Source: a bacterium
Lineage (GTDB): Bacteria; Ratteibacteria; UBA8468; B48-G9; JAFGKM01
Length of the DNA: 39,678 nt
Assembly: GCA_035371905.1 (NCBI GenBank)
Contig: DAORXQ010000007.1
Location: 1-39,678 of the forward strand
Direction: 5' to 3'
Below are positions 9,397 through 17,896 of this stretch, one piece after another. Each line of letters opens with the position of its first letter. Within the stretch, counting starts at the first letter, position 1. Both the position numbers and the translations under genes were made by a program. The notes under the pieces were generated by a model that was not told where the DNA came from, did not search any database, and worked only from the letters and a program-made list of their open reading frames with translations.

Positions 9397-9690
9397 ATGG
9401 AGAAAAAGGTAATAAAAAAAGAAGATGTTGAATATTTGAGTAAGTTAGCAAGAATTTCACTGAAAGAAGAAGAAAAAGATAAATTTGAAAAGGAACTTGA
9501 AAAAATACTTGAATATGTTTCAAAACTGAATGAGGTAAACACGGAAAACGTTACTCCTTCTTATCATGTTCTACCTATAAAAAATGTATTTAGAGAAGAC
9601 ATACCTGATAAATCCACATCAAAAGAAGAAATTTTAAAAAATGCTCCTGACAGGGACGAAAACTTTTTCAAGGTCCCGAGGATAATATGA
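9397..9690 (+). CDS. gatC: Asp/Glu-tRNA(Asn/Gln) amidotransferase subunit C
   Basis: This 97-aa protein has the typical GatC layout: VEYLSKLARISLKEEEKDKFEKELEKILEYVSKLNEV, then the extended region with VTPSYHVLPIKNVFREDIP, and the ending NAPDRDENFFKVPRII. GatC bridges GatA and GatB in the complex that converts misacylated Glu-tRNA(Gln) or Asp-tRNA(Asn). gatA and gatB are not in this window, so the operon is split in this genome. The gene begins almost on the predicted transcription start. Its stop overlaps the accA start by 4 bp. Confidence 0.92.
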   Translation: MEKKVIKKEDVEYLSKLARISLKEEEKDKFEKELEKILEYVSKLNEVNTENVTPSYHVLPIKNVFREDIPDKSTSKEEILKNAPDRDENFFKVPRII

Positions 9691-10661
9691 TGGAGAAAAA
9701 ATACCTCCCTTTTGAAAAACCAATTGAAGAAATTGAAAAAAAAATTGAAGAAATTGAAAAAAGTAAAACTAAAAATACAGTAGAAAAAAATACTGAAATT
9801 CTAAAATTAAAGCAGTTATTAAATGAAAAGAAGAAAGAAATTTATTCTAATCTGACTCCACAACAAATTGTTCAAGTGGCAAGACATCCAAATAGACCTC
9901 ATACATTAGATTATCTTAACAATATTTTTGATGAATATATTGAATTACATGGTGATAGAATATTTAAAGATGACCCTTCTATTGTAAGTGGTTTTGGTAA
10001 ATTTTCTGGAATAACAGTTGCTTTTGTTGGTCATCAAAAGGGAAGAGATACAAAAGAAAATATTGAAAGAAAATTTGGTATGGCTCATCCGGAAGGTTAT
10101 AGAAAAGCAATAAGGATTATGAAACTGGCTGAAAAATTTATAGTCCCTGTTATTACTTTTATTGATACACCAGGAGCACATCCTGATATAGAAGCGGAAG
10201 AAAGAGGACAGGCACTTTCAATAGCAACAAATCTTTATGAAATGGCTCTTTTAAAAATTCCAATTTTGTGTATAATAATAGGTGAAGGTGGAAGTGGAGG
10301 AGCACTTGGTATTGGAGTTGGCGATAGAATTTTAATGCAAGAGTTTTCAATATATTCAGTTATTTCTCCAGAGGGATGTGCTTCAATCCTTTGGAAAACA
10401 CAGGAGAAAGTGGAAGAAGCGGCAAAGGCATTAAAGTTAACAGCAAAGGATTTATTTGAACTCAAAATAATAGACGAAATAATACCTGAACCTACTGGAG
10501 GAGCGCACAGTGATTGGGAAACAACTTTTAAAATAATGAAAGAAGTAATAGAAAGAAATTTAAAAGAATTAAAAACAATAAAAGTTGAAGAACTTGTTGA
10601 ATTGAGATATAAAAAATACAGGAAAATAGGTGTTTTTTCAGAAGGAGAGAGAAGTGAATAA
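9687..10661 (+). CDS. accA: Acetyl-CoA carboxylase carboxyltransferase subunit alpha
   Basis: This 324-aa protein makes up half of the carboxyltransferase that forms malonyl-CoA for fatty acid synthesis; AccD is encoded elsewhere. It has the usual N-terminal helical region (IEEIEKKIEEIEK), then AccA signatures: QQIVQVARHPNRPHTLDY, ELHGDR, FGMAHPEGYRKAIRIMKLAEKF, FIDTPGAHPDIEAEERGQA, GEGGSGGALGIGVGDR and SVISPEGCASILWK. The length is normal. Two tandem ATGs (9687 and 9690) are both possible starts; GAGG at 9678-9681 serves either. The 3' end overlaps the true hisG start by 8 bp. Confidence 0.93.
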   Translation: MMEKKYLPFEKPIEEIEKKIEEIEKSKTKNTVEKNTEILKLKQLLNEKKKEIYSNLTPQQIVQVARHPNRPHTLDYLNNIFDEYIELHGDRIFKDDPSIVSGFGKFSGITVAFVGHQKGRDTKENIERKFGMAHPEGYRKAIRIMKLAEKFIVPVITFIDTPGAHPDIEAEERGQALSIATNLYEMALLKIPILCIIIGEGGSGGALGIGVGDRILMQEFSIYSVISPEGCASILWKTQEKVEEAAKALKLTAKDLFELKIIDEIIPEPTGGAHSDWETTFKIMKEVIERNLKELKTIKVEELVELRYKKYRKIGVFSEGERSE

Positions 10662-11526
10662 ACTTAAACTTGTTTTACCAAAAGGGTCTTTACAGGAAAC
10701 AACTTTATTGATTTTCAAAAATGCTGGTTTTGAAATATACTCAAGTTCAAGAAGTTATTATCTGACAATAGATGACCCTGAAATTGAATGTGTTTTATTA
10801 AGAACTCAGGAAATTCCCAGATATGTAGAACTTGGTGCTTTTGACGCAGGAATTGCAGGAAAGGACTGGATAATTGAAAATAATGCAAAAGTTATTGAAG
10901 TATGCGAATTGACTTATTCAAAAATGGGATTCAGACCTGTTAAAATAGTACTTGCTGCTCCTGAAAAGTCAAATATTAAAACTGTAAAAGACCTTGAAGG
11001 TAAAATTATTGCTACTGAACTGGTCAATCTAACTAAAAGGTATTTAAAGAAAAACAGAGTAAATGCTAAAGTGGAATTTTCATTTGGAGCAACTGAAATT
11101 AAAGCAGGAAATCTTGTAGATGCTATTGTTGAAATTACTGAAACAGGCTCTACTTTATATTCTCATAACTTGAAAATAATTGATGTTATTATGGAATCAA
11201 CTCCAAGATTGATAGCCAATAGAAATTCATGGAAGGACAAATGGAAAAGAGAAAAAATTGAAAATATAGCATTATTATTAAAAGGTGCTTTACAGGCAGA
11301 AGGGAAAGTAGGACTAAAAATGAATGTTGAAAAAAAGAATCTTGAAAACATTATAAAAATTTTACCAGCAATGAAAAAACCGACAATATCAACTTTAACC
11401 GATAAAAACTGGTATGCTATTGAAACAATAATTGACAAAAATAAAGCAAAAGAATTAATACCAAAATTGAAAAAACTTGGTGCTCAGGGAATTGTTGAAT
11501 ATCCATTAAACAAAGTAATTATTTAA
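10654..11526 (+). CDS. hisG: ATP phosphoribosyltransferase, long form
   Basis: HisG catalyses the first step of histidine synthesis, joining ATP and PRPP. I chose GTG at 10654 because GGAGAG at 10644-10649 lies just upstream and the protein then begins VNKLKLVLPKGSLQE, as in the family; an upstream GTG at 10630 would add a foreign octapeptide. The 290-aa product has the ELGAFDAGIAGKDWI region, the PRPP-site motif EITETGSTL and a C-terminal ACT-like regulatory domain (about 215-290). It is therefore the long form that does not need HisZ and should be feedback-inhibited by histidine. No other his gene is in the window. Confidence 0.92.
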   Translation: MNKLKLVLPKGSLQETTLLIFKNAGFEIYSSSRSYYLTIDDPEIECVLLRTQEIPRYVELGAFDAGIAGKDWIIENNAKVIEVCELTYSKMGFRPVKIVLAAPEKSNIKTVKDLEGKIIATELVNLTKRYLKKNRVNAKVEFSFGATEIKAGNLVDAIVEITETGSTLYSHNLKIIDVIMESTPRLIANRNSWKDKWKREKIENIALLLKGALQAEGKVGLKMNVEKKNLENIIKILPAMKKPTISTLTDKNWYAIETIIDKNKAKELIPKLKKLGAQGIVEYPLNKVII

Positions 11527-11537
11527 AGGGAGGGAGT

Positions 11538-11630
11538 ATGCCTTGCGGAAGAAAAAGGAAAATAAAAAAGGTTAAAAGACATAAGTACAAAAAAAGAAGA
11601 AAAGCAATGAGACATAAAAAGAGAAAATGA
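11538..11630 (+). CDS. bS22/mS38-like (AURKAIP1/COX24 domain) ribosomal microprotein
   Basis: This 30-codon ORF starts with ATG at 11538 behind a strong AAAGGGAGGG site and ends with TGA one base before the next gene. The product begins MPCGRKRKIKKVKRHKYKKR and ends RHKKRK; about two thirds of residues are Lys, Arg or His. This is the pattern of the very short AURKAIP1/COX24-domain proteins of bacteria (which typically start MPSGKKRKRHK), homologous to mitochondrial mS38 and mycobacterial bS22, small-subunit proteins near the decoding region. The match is from memory and the protein is very short, but the strong ribosome binding site, tight operon fit and sequence pattern agree. Confidence 0.82.
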   Translation: MPCGRKRKIKKVKRHKYKKRRKAMRHKKRK

Positions 11631-11631
11631 T

Positions 11632-13002
11632 ATGAAAAAATATCTGGTATTAACAGGTTTACTTTTAATTCTTACAGGATGTATTACTCCTAATTTGAAA
11701 AAAGATATTGCTTTAAAAACATATCTTTCAGGACTTATTTATGAAGATGAAAAAGATAATACTTCTGCTATTAAAGAATTTGAAGAAACAATAAAGAAAG
11801 GAGGTCCTGACCCATATATTTACATAAAAATTGGCAACTTATATATGAAGGAAAACAATTATAAAAAGGCAAAGGAGAATTTTCAGAAAGCATCCAATTT
11901 AAATCCTGATATTCCTGAACCTTATTTTGGTCTGGGACTAGCAAATTTACTTGAAAAAAAATATAAAGAGGCTTCAATATATATTGAAAAAGGACTTAAA
12001 ATAAAACCTGATAGTAGTTCTTTTAGATTGATTTTATGTGACATTTATTCAAAATTAAATAATTTCAATATGGCGGAACATCATTATAAAATTCTTATTG
12101 AAGAATATCCTGATAATTATCTTTTACATTATAATCTGGCTAAAATTTATGAAGCACAGGGAAATTACAAAGAAGCGGAAAAAATGTATTTAGGAATATT
12201 AGAAAAACGACCTAATTTCTGGGAAGGATATTTATCTCTGGGAATCCTTTATCAGAAAGAAAATAAAATAGAACAGGCAAAAGAGTATCTTGAAAAAAGT
12301 TTACAGTTTAATCCATTTAATAAACTTGCATATTCACTTCTTGCGGTTATATATTACAGCGAAAAAAATGATGAAAAAACAAAAGAAATATTATTGAAAG
12401 CAATTGAAAGAGGCCTGAAAGAAAAAGAATTTTATGATTTTCTTGGTTCAATCTATATGGGTGAAAAAAATTATGAAATTGCAGAGACATACTGGGTTGA
12501 AAGTTTAAAAATTGAAGATTCATCAGATACAAGATTTAAATTAGGCGTTTTATATGACAAAAAGGGTGATTTTGAAAAGATGGAAGAAAACATGAAAAAA
12601 GCAATAGAACTTAATCCTGAAAATTCTTTTGCTTTAAATTATCTTGGATATTCTTACCTTCTTAAAGATAAAAATCTTAATGAAGCATTTGAGATGATAA
12701 AAAAAGCATGTAAAATTGAACCCAATAATGGTGCCTATCTTGATAGTTTGGGATGGGCTTATTATAAACTCGGGGACTATAAAAATGCAAAGAAATATCT
12801 TGAAAAAGCAGTTAAACTTGAAAAAGACCCTGAAATATATGAACATCTTGGATATCTGTATTTTCAATTAAAGGACTTTGAAAAATCTATTCTTTATTTT
12901 TCAAAAGTGTATGAAGAAACTGGCAAAAAAGAAATTCTGGAAATGATTGAAAAAGTCAAGAATATGCTAAAAAATGAAACTACTGGAAAAAATAAAAGAT
13001 GA
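11632..13002 (+). CDS. TPR-repeat lipoprotein
   Basis: This 456-aa protein has a lipoprotein signal peptide: two lysines, a hydrophobic run and the lipobox LTGC with C17 as the predicted lipidated cysteine. The rest (about 30-440) is a chain of roughly eleven tetratricopeptide repeats, seen as recurring A..Y...G..Y.EA/KA patterns such as NYKEAEKMYLGILEKRPN and GDYKNAKKYLEKAVKLEKD. TPR solenoids are protein-binding scaffolds; the anchor places it in the envelope. The binding partner is unknown. It starts one base after the microprotein and overlaps the dxs start by 29 bp. Confidence 0.85.
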   Translation: MKKYLVLTGLLLILTGCITPNLKKDIALKTYLSGLIYEDEKDNTSAIKEFEETIKKGGPDPYIYIKIGNLYMKENNYKKAKENFQKASNLNPDIPEPYFGLGLANLLEKKYKEASIYIEKGLKIKPDSSSFRLILCDIYSKLNNFNMAEHHYKILIEEYPDNYLLHYNLAKIYEAQGNYKEAEKMYLGILEKRPNFWEGYLSLGILYQKENKIEQAKEYLEKSLQFNPFNKLAYSLLAVIYYSEKNDEKTKEILLKAIERGLKEKEFYDFLGSIYMGEKNYEIAETYWVESLKIEDSSDTRFKLGVLYDKKGDFEKMEENMKKAIELNPENSFALNYLGYSYLLKDKNLNEAFEMIKKACKIEPNNGAYLDSLGWAYYKLGDYKNAKKYLEKAVKLEKDPEIYEHLGYLYFQLKDFEKSILYFSKVYEETGKKEILEMIEKVKNMLKNETTGKNKR

Positions 13003-14794
13003 TTATCCCCTTATAAAAGACCTATCCATTGAACAATTAAATCAGTTATGTGAAGAAATAAGAGAATTCATTATTGAAGTGGTTTCTAAAAATGGTGGAC
13101 ACCTTTCATCAAATCTTGGCACAGTAGAAATAACAGTTGCTCTTCATAAGGTTTTCAATATTCCTCCAGATAAAATCATATGGGATGTAGGACATCAATC
13201 TTACACTCATAAAATTTTAACAAGATATGAAAAATTTGAAACATTGAGAAAATATGGTGGAATAAGTGGTTTCCCAAATCCAGGTGAAAGTGAGACAGAT
13301 ATTTTTTTAGTTGGACATGCTGGAACAGGTATTTCTTCTGCAACAGGGATTAAGATAGGAAATGATTTTAAAGAAAAAAAAGAACAAATAATTGCGGTTA
13401 TAGGAGACGGTTCATTAACAAATGGTATTACTTTTGAAGGATTAAACTTTCTTGGAGATATTAAAAAGAATGTAAAAATTATTCTAAACGATAATAAAAT
13501 GTCTATTTCACCAACAAAAGGAGCACTTTCTTATTATTTAACAAAATTTATAAGTTCCCCTCTCATTAATAAACCAAAAGAAGAATTTGTAGAAATTTTA
13601 AAAAAAATTCCTGCTTTAGGAGATGATATATTAAAAATAACAAAAGAACTGGAAAAGAAAACAAAATTTCTGATTGTACCTGGAGTATTTTTTGAAAAAC
13701 TTGGTATAAGATATTTTGGTCCAATTGATGGCCATGATATTGAAAAGTTGATTGAAATTCTTGAAAATATAAAAGAAATTAATGAACCTGTTGTTTTACA
13801 TGTTATTACAAAAAAAGGAAAGGGTTATAGTTTTGCTGAATCAGACCCTGAAAAATTTCATTCAATAGGACCTTTTGATATAAAAACAGGTAATATAACA
13901 GGAACTCAAAAAACAAATTCAAAATTTGTAGGAGAAATACTTGAAAAACTTGCAGAAAAAAATAATTTTTTTGTAATAACAGCAGCAATGGAAAAGGGAC
14001 TTGGACTTGAAAATTTTGCCAGAAATTATCAGGATAGATTTTTTGATGTTGGAATTGCTGAAAGTAATGCTGTGATTATTGCCTCTGGAATTGCTAAAAG
14101 TGGAATGAATGTTTTTGTCGCAATTTACAGTACCTTTTTACAGAGAACATATGACCAGATTTTCCATGATATTTGCCTGCAAAACCTTCCTGTAATTTTT
14201 CTTGTTGACAGGGCTGGAATAGTTGGAGAAGATGGACCAACACATCATGGAATTTTTGATATATCTTTTTTAAGAACTATACCAAATCTTAAAATTTATG
14301 CTCCTTACAGTTTAGAAACTTTAAAAGAAACTATTGAAAATTCAATTTATCAAAAAATGCCAACATTTATCAGATATCCAAGAGATATTTTACCGGAAAC
14401 TATAAATGAAGAAATAAATGAAGGTAGTAGTGTAGTTATTCTGGCAGTTGGAAGTATGGCTTTAAATTCATACTTTGCATTTGAAAAACTAAAAAAAGAA
14501 AAAATTATTTTAAGTTTTATACCTGTAAATCAAATTAAACCTGTTGATGAAGTTTTAATGAAAAAAATTGAAAAATTTGATAAAATTATAACTGTAGAAG
14601 AAAATATTACATCTGGTGGTTTTGGTTCATACTTACTTGAGATTTTTTCGGATAGGAATATAAAAAAGTATATTTTTAGAATAGGATTACCTGAAACTTT
14701 TATAGAACACGGTGATAGAAATTTACTTCTTGATAAATACGGACTTTCAGTTGAAAAAATTTATGAAAAAATCAGGGAGTTTTTAAATGTTTGA
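12974..14794 (+). CDS. dxs: 1-deoxy-D-xylulose-5-phosphate synthase
   Basis: This 606-aa enzyme condenses pyruvate and glyceraldehyde-3-phosphate as the first step of the MEP isoprenoid pathway. Visible features are GGHLSSNLG (H43), WDVGHQSYTHKIL (H74), the ThDP motif GDGSLTNGITFEGLN (144-158) ending in NDNKMSIS, the pyrimidine-domain glutamate in VGIAESNAV, and the DXS signature DRAGIVGEDGPTHHGIFDISFLR. The usual motif reads THQG, so Gln to His is a small deviation. The start gives the canonical LLEKI N-terminus; no Shine-Dalgarno is visible there, so translation probably depends on coupling to the overlapping TPR gene. The end overlaps nadK by 8 bp. Confidence 0.93.
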   Translation: MKLLEKIKDDYPLIKDLSIEQLNQLCEEIREFIIEVVSKNGGHLSSNLGTVEITVALHKVFNIPPDKIIWDVGHQSYTHKILTRYEKFETLRKYGGISGFPNPGESETDIFLVGHAGTGISSATGIKIGNDFKEKKEQIIAVIGDGSLTNGITFEGLNFLGDIKKNVKIILNDNKMSISPTKGALSYYLTKFISSPLINKPKEEFVEILKKIPALGDDILKITKELEKKTKFLIVPGVFFEKLGIRYFGPIDGHDIEKLIEILENIKEINEPVVLHVITKKGKGYSFAESDPEKFHSIGPFDIKTGNITGTQKTNSKFVGEILEKLAEKNNFFVITAAMEKGLGLENFARNYQDRFFDVGIAESNAVIIASGIAKSGMNVFVAIYSTFLQRTYDQIFHDICLQNLPVIFLVDRAGIVGEDGPTHHGIFDISFLRTIPNLKIYAPYSLETLKETIENSIYQKMPTFIRYPRDILPETINEEINEGSSVVILAVGSMALNSYFAFEKLKKEKIILSFIPVNQIKPVDEVLMKKIEKFDKIITVEENITSGGFGSYLLEIFSDRNIKKYIFRIGLPETFIEHGDRNLLLDKYGLSVEKIYEKIREFLNV

Positions 14795-15566
14795 AAGAAT
14801 TTTTATACTTGAAAATAAAAAAATTACAGGGATTGCAAAGGAAAAAGAAAAACTTGAAAACCTGTTAAAAAGTTGTGGAAAAACTGTTGAAAAAAAAATA
14901 AAAAATCCCGACTTAATTTTAACAATGGGTGGAGATGGTACAATTTTAAAGGCAATTGGACTTCTGAAAAGTCCAAAAACAATAATTTATGGTATTAATT
15001 ATGGAAAAGTTGGCTTTTTAACAAACTCTTCTGAAAATATTGAAGAGAAAATTAAAAAAGTTTTAGACGGAAAATTTAAAATTTCAGAAAGGATACTACT
15101 TGAACTTAAAATTAAAAAAGGAAATAAGGCAGTATATAAAGGTAAAGTACTTAATGATTTTTTAGTTTTTAGAAAAGGAATAAGAATAGTTGAAATTGAA
15201 GTATTTATTGATGAAAAAAGTGTATTTAATTTTAGAGGAGATGGGATAATAATTTCTACTCCAACAGGTTCAACTGCTCATTCTCTTTCAGCAGGAGGTC
15301 CTGTAATTTTTCCTGATAATGAATGTATTTTACTTACTCCTTTCTGTCCCTATTCTTTAAATACAAGACCATTGATTATTCCTTCTGATAAAATTGTTAA
15401 AATTAAGATTTCACCTGATGGAAAAGTTATAGGAGATGGACAGAAGGAATATGATGTAGAAAAAGACGAATTGATAGAAATAAAAAAAAGTGAAATCAAG
15501 GCAAAATTGATAATAGAAGATAATTTCTCTGAAAAATTAAAATCAAAATTTAACTTTGGAAAATGA
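14787..15566 (+). CDS. nadK: NAD kinase
   Basis: This 259-aa enzyme phosphorylates NAD to NADP. It has the diagnostic GGDGT motif (48-52, in LILTMGGDGTILKAIG), the GINYGKVGFL stretch and GDGIIISTPTGSTAHSLSAGGPVI in the C-terminal beta-domain. The length is slightly short but normal for bacterial NadK. It overlaps dxs upstream and the ferredoxin gene downstream (ATGA), so it lies inside one operon. Confidence 0.93.
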   Translation: MFERIFILENKKITGIAKEKEKLENLLKSCGKTVEKKIKNPDLILTMGGDGTILKAIGLLKSPKTIIYGINYGKVGFLTNSSENIEEKIKKVLDGKFKISERILLELKIKKGNKAVYKGKVLNDFLVFRKGIRIVEIEVFIDEKSVFNFRGDGIIISTPTGSTAHSLSAGGPVIFPDNECILLTPFCPYSLNTRPLIIPSDKIVKIKISPDGKVIGDGQKEYDVEKDELIEIKKSEIKAKLIIEDNFSEKLKSKFNFGK

Positions 15567-15790
15567 AATATATTATAAAAGTAAATAAAGAAAGATGTAA
15601 AAGTTGCAGATTATGTATAGAAATATGTCCTTCTGGTGTTTTTACTCTATCAGAAAATTTTAATTGTATGGGCTATCATTATGTTGAAGTTGTAAATGGA
15701 AAAAATTGTATTGGTTGTAAAAGGTGTGTTATAATTTGTCCAGATGTTGCAATTGAGATATATAAAAACAAAAAAAAGGAGGAGATATGA
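15563..15790 (+). CDS. 2[4Fe-4S] ferredoxin
   Basis: This 75-aa protein carries two classic cluster motifs, CKSCRLCIEICPSG and CIGCKRCVIICPDVA, each CxxCxxCxxxCP. It is a low-molecular-weight electron carrier. The spacing between clusters (GVFTLSENFNCMGYHYVEVVNGKN) and overall length resemble the KorD-type delta subunit of 2-oxoacid:ferredoxin oxidoreductases, but the catalytic subunits are not downstream here. It could serve nearby redox enzymes. It overlaps both neighbours by 4 bp. Confidence 0.88.
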   Translation: MKYIIKVNKERCKSCRLCIEICPSGVFTLSENFNCMGYHYVEVVNGKNCIGCKRCVIICPDVAIEIYKNKKKEEI

Positions 15791-16605
15791 AGTTAAAAAT
15801 AGGAGTTATTCCGGATTGTTTTAGATTGCCAATTAAGGAAGGGATAAAGAAAGCAGCAGAACTTGGTCTTGATGGTATTCAACCTTATGCAACCCATGGT
15901 GATTTAGACCCAAAAAATTTAACAAAGACAGGAAGGGACGATTTAAAACACTTTGTTGAAAGTTTAGGGCTTGTTATAAGTGCTCTTGTAGGTGATTTTG
16001 GAGGGCATGGTTTTGCTGACCCAAAAACAGTTGAATGGAGAATAGAGAGAACAAAGGAAGTAATAGACCTTGCTTATGACCTTGGAGTTAAAGTTGTAAC
16101 TACACATATAGGAGTTGTTCCTGAAGATGAGAATGATATTGCATGGAAAACGATGGAAGAATCTCTTCCAGAAGTAGGTACATATGCTTATGATAAAGGA
16201 ATAGTTCTTGCCACAGAAACTGGTCCGGAACCCGCGGTTTTATTAAAAAAACTTCTTGATAAAATAGGAAATCCTGGTCTTAAAGTAAATTATGACCCTG
16301 CAAATCTTGTAATGGTTGCAGGAGATGACCCTGTAAAAGGAGTATATACATTAAAGGATTATATTGTTCACACACATGCAAAAGACGGGATTAAACTTCC
16401 TGATGAAAATGGTAAGAAAAGATGGAAGGAATTACCTCTTGGAGAAGGTGGAGTTAACTGGCCTGAATATTTAAAAGCAATGAAAGAAATTGGATATAAT
16501 GGATTTTTTACTATTGAAAGAGAAGTTGGAGAAAAACCAGAAGTTGACATAATTAAAGCAAGAGATTTTTTAAGAAAACTTGAAAAGGAAATTTGGAGTA
16601 AATAA
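15787..16605 (+). CDS. Sugar phosphate isomerase/epimerase family TIM-barrel protein
   Basis: This 272-aa protein belongs to the xylose-isomerase-like TIM barrel superfamily (AP_endonuc_2). The metal-binding positions seem kept: Glu in ATETGPEP, Asp in NYDPANLV, His in VHTHAKDG and Glu in FFTIERE. Members isomerise or epimerise sugars and inositols; the exact substrate cannot be inferred. AAAAGGAGG precedes the start, and the start overlaps the ferredoxin stop. It ends 3 bp from the convergent amidohydrolase gene. Confidence 0.82.
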   Translation: MKLKIGVIPDCFRLPIKEGIKKAAELGLDGIQPYATHGDLDPKNLTKTGRDDLKHFVESLGLVISALVGDFGGHGFADPKTVEWRIERTKEVIDLAYDLGVKVVTTHIGVVPEDENDIAWKTMEESLPEVGTYAYDKGIVLATETGPEPAVLLKKLLDKIGNPGLKVNYDPANLVMVAGDDPVKGVYTLKDYIVHTHAKDGIKLPDENGKKRWKELPLGEGGVNWPEYLKAMKEIGYNGFFTIEREVGEKPEVDIIKARDFLRKLEKEIWSK

Positions 16606-16608
16606 AAA

Positions 16609-17877
16609 TTAATTTCTTTTTGTTAGATTATAAAGATTCTTCGGATTTTCAAAAAAGATATTTTTTATTACTTCAAAACCATCTTCAAAACTCATAATTT
16701 TTTCTTTTATTCTTTTTGCTATTACAGTTGCCACATCTTCTTTTGCCATTACTAAATGCCCGTATACTTTTTCAACAGGTAAATTATAATCTCCACCAAA
16801 TGCAATAATTTTATTTACAGGAATTAAATCAAAACATTCATCCAGAGCATCAATTGCAAATTTCTGAGAAATTATATGGGTCCATGCAAAATTAAGATAA
16901 ACATTTGAGTATTCCTTACCAAGATTAAGTGCTTCTCTAACATATGGAAAACCACAATGATAAATATCAAATTTAACTTCTGGATGTCTTTTTAAAACAG
17001 GAATAAAATTTTCAGGAGAAAGTCGTCTGAAGTCACCCCAATAACCTGTATGAACCGCAATTACTAAATTCTGTTCACCAACAAACTTAATAATTTCATC
17101 ATGTACATAATCAAAAATAGGATTTGTTCCTATAATTGAAGGGGGTAAAACAGGTGCTTCTATTTTTTTAATTTTTCCTTTCATAATTCTGTTAAATAAA
17201 TCTCTTGCCTTTTTTCTATCAGGAATTCCAAAAGGAAAAGCCATTGTTTTAAATCCTACTGCTCCATTTTCTTTTGATTTTAAAATATATTTTTTATATT
17301 CTTCAATAAGGTCGTCAATTGCTTTTATTCTGTTTTTCTCATTATACGGGGATTTTGTTAAATTTTCCAATGTATCCATTTCTCCATTTTTATTGAGTGG
17401 CATAAGTGGAATTAAAATTTCAGATTCTGTTTCAGTTGTCCCGCATTGAGTTAATGCAAATTTTATTTTACATGTATCCCGCAGAACTTTTTTATATATT
17501 CCCTTTTTATTAAATTCTTTAATTTTTTCAGAAATTTCATAATAATTCCCATCATTTATATCATCAAATCCATAAAATTTTTTTAATGAAAGTAAAACCG
17601 CCTTTGAATAGGAAGTATATCTGATTTTTTTCCAGAAAGGTAAAAAAATCTTCCATCTTTTTTCAAGTGGTATTTCATGATTAAAGAGTGATTTATATTG
17701 TTCTTCTGACATACCTGCTCTTAAAAGGTCTCCATGTGTATAATGAGAAAAAAGAATAAAAACATCCGTTTCTTTTTCTATTCGGATTCTTTCAGGTGGT
17801 AAATGTTCGTGTGCATCAATAATTTCAAGATTTTCCATTTTTTCCAGCAATTTTTCTTTTATTTTTTCTATTTCCAT
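16609..17877 (-). CDS. Amidohydrolase-superfamily protein
   Basis: This 422-aa TIM-barrel metal hydrolase carries DAHEHLPPE near the N-terminus (H23-x-H25, the metal-binding HxH), VIAVHTGYWGDFR and VKFDIYHCGFPYVREAL for the later histidines, and AFGGDYNLPVEKVYGH near the end with the catalytic Asp. This is the Amidohydro_2 / uronate-isomerase-like layout, so hydrolysis, decarboxylation or isomerisation of a small organic acid is plausible. GGAGG lies just before the start. It follows the UROD gene by 19 bp on the same strand and probably works with it. Confidence 0.75.
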   Translation of the reverse strand: MEIEKIKEKLLEKMENLEIIDAHEHLPPERIRIEKETDVFILFSHYTHGDLLRAGMSEEQYKSLFNHEIPLEKRWKIFLPFWKKIRYTSYSKAVLLSLKKFYGFDDINDGNYYEISEKIKEFNKKGIYKKVLRDTCKIKFALTQCGTTETESEILIPLMPLNKNGEMDTLENLTKSPYNEKNRIKAIDDLIEEYKKYILKSKENGAVGFKTMAFPFGIPDRKKARDLFNRIMKGKIKKIEAPVLPPSIIGTNPIFDYVHDEIIKFVGEQNLVIAVHTGYWGDFRRLSPENFIPVLKRHPEVKFDIYHCGFPYVREALNLGKEYSNVYLNFAWTHIISQKFAIDALDECFDLIPVNKIIAFGGDYNLPVEKVYGHLVMAKEDVATVIAKRIKEKIMSFEDGFEVIKNIFFENPKNLYNLTKRN

Positions 17878-17896
17878 AATTTCCTCCGTTTCAAAA

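Noticed and set aside
10630..10653. GTG at 10630 as hisG start
   Set aside because: GTG 10654 has a proper Shine-Dalgarno and gives the family N-terminus.
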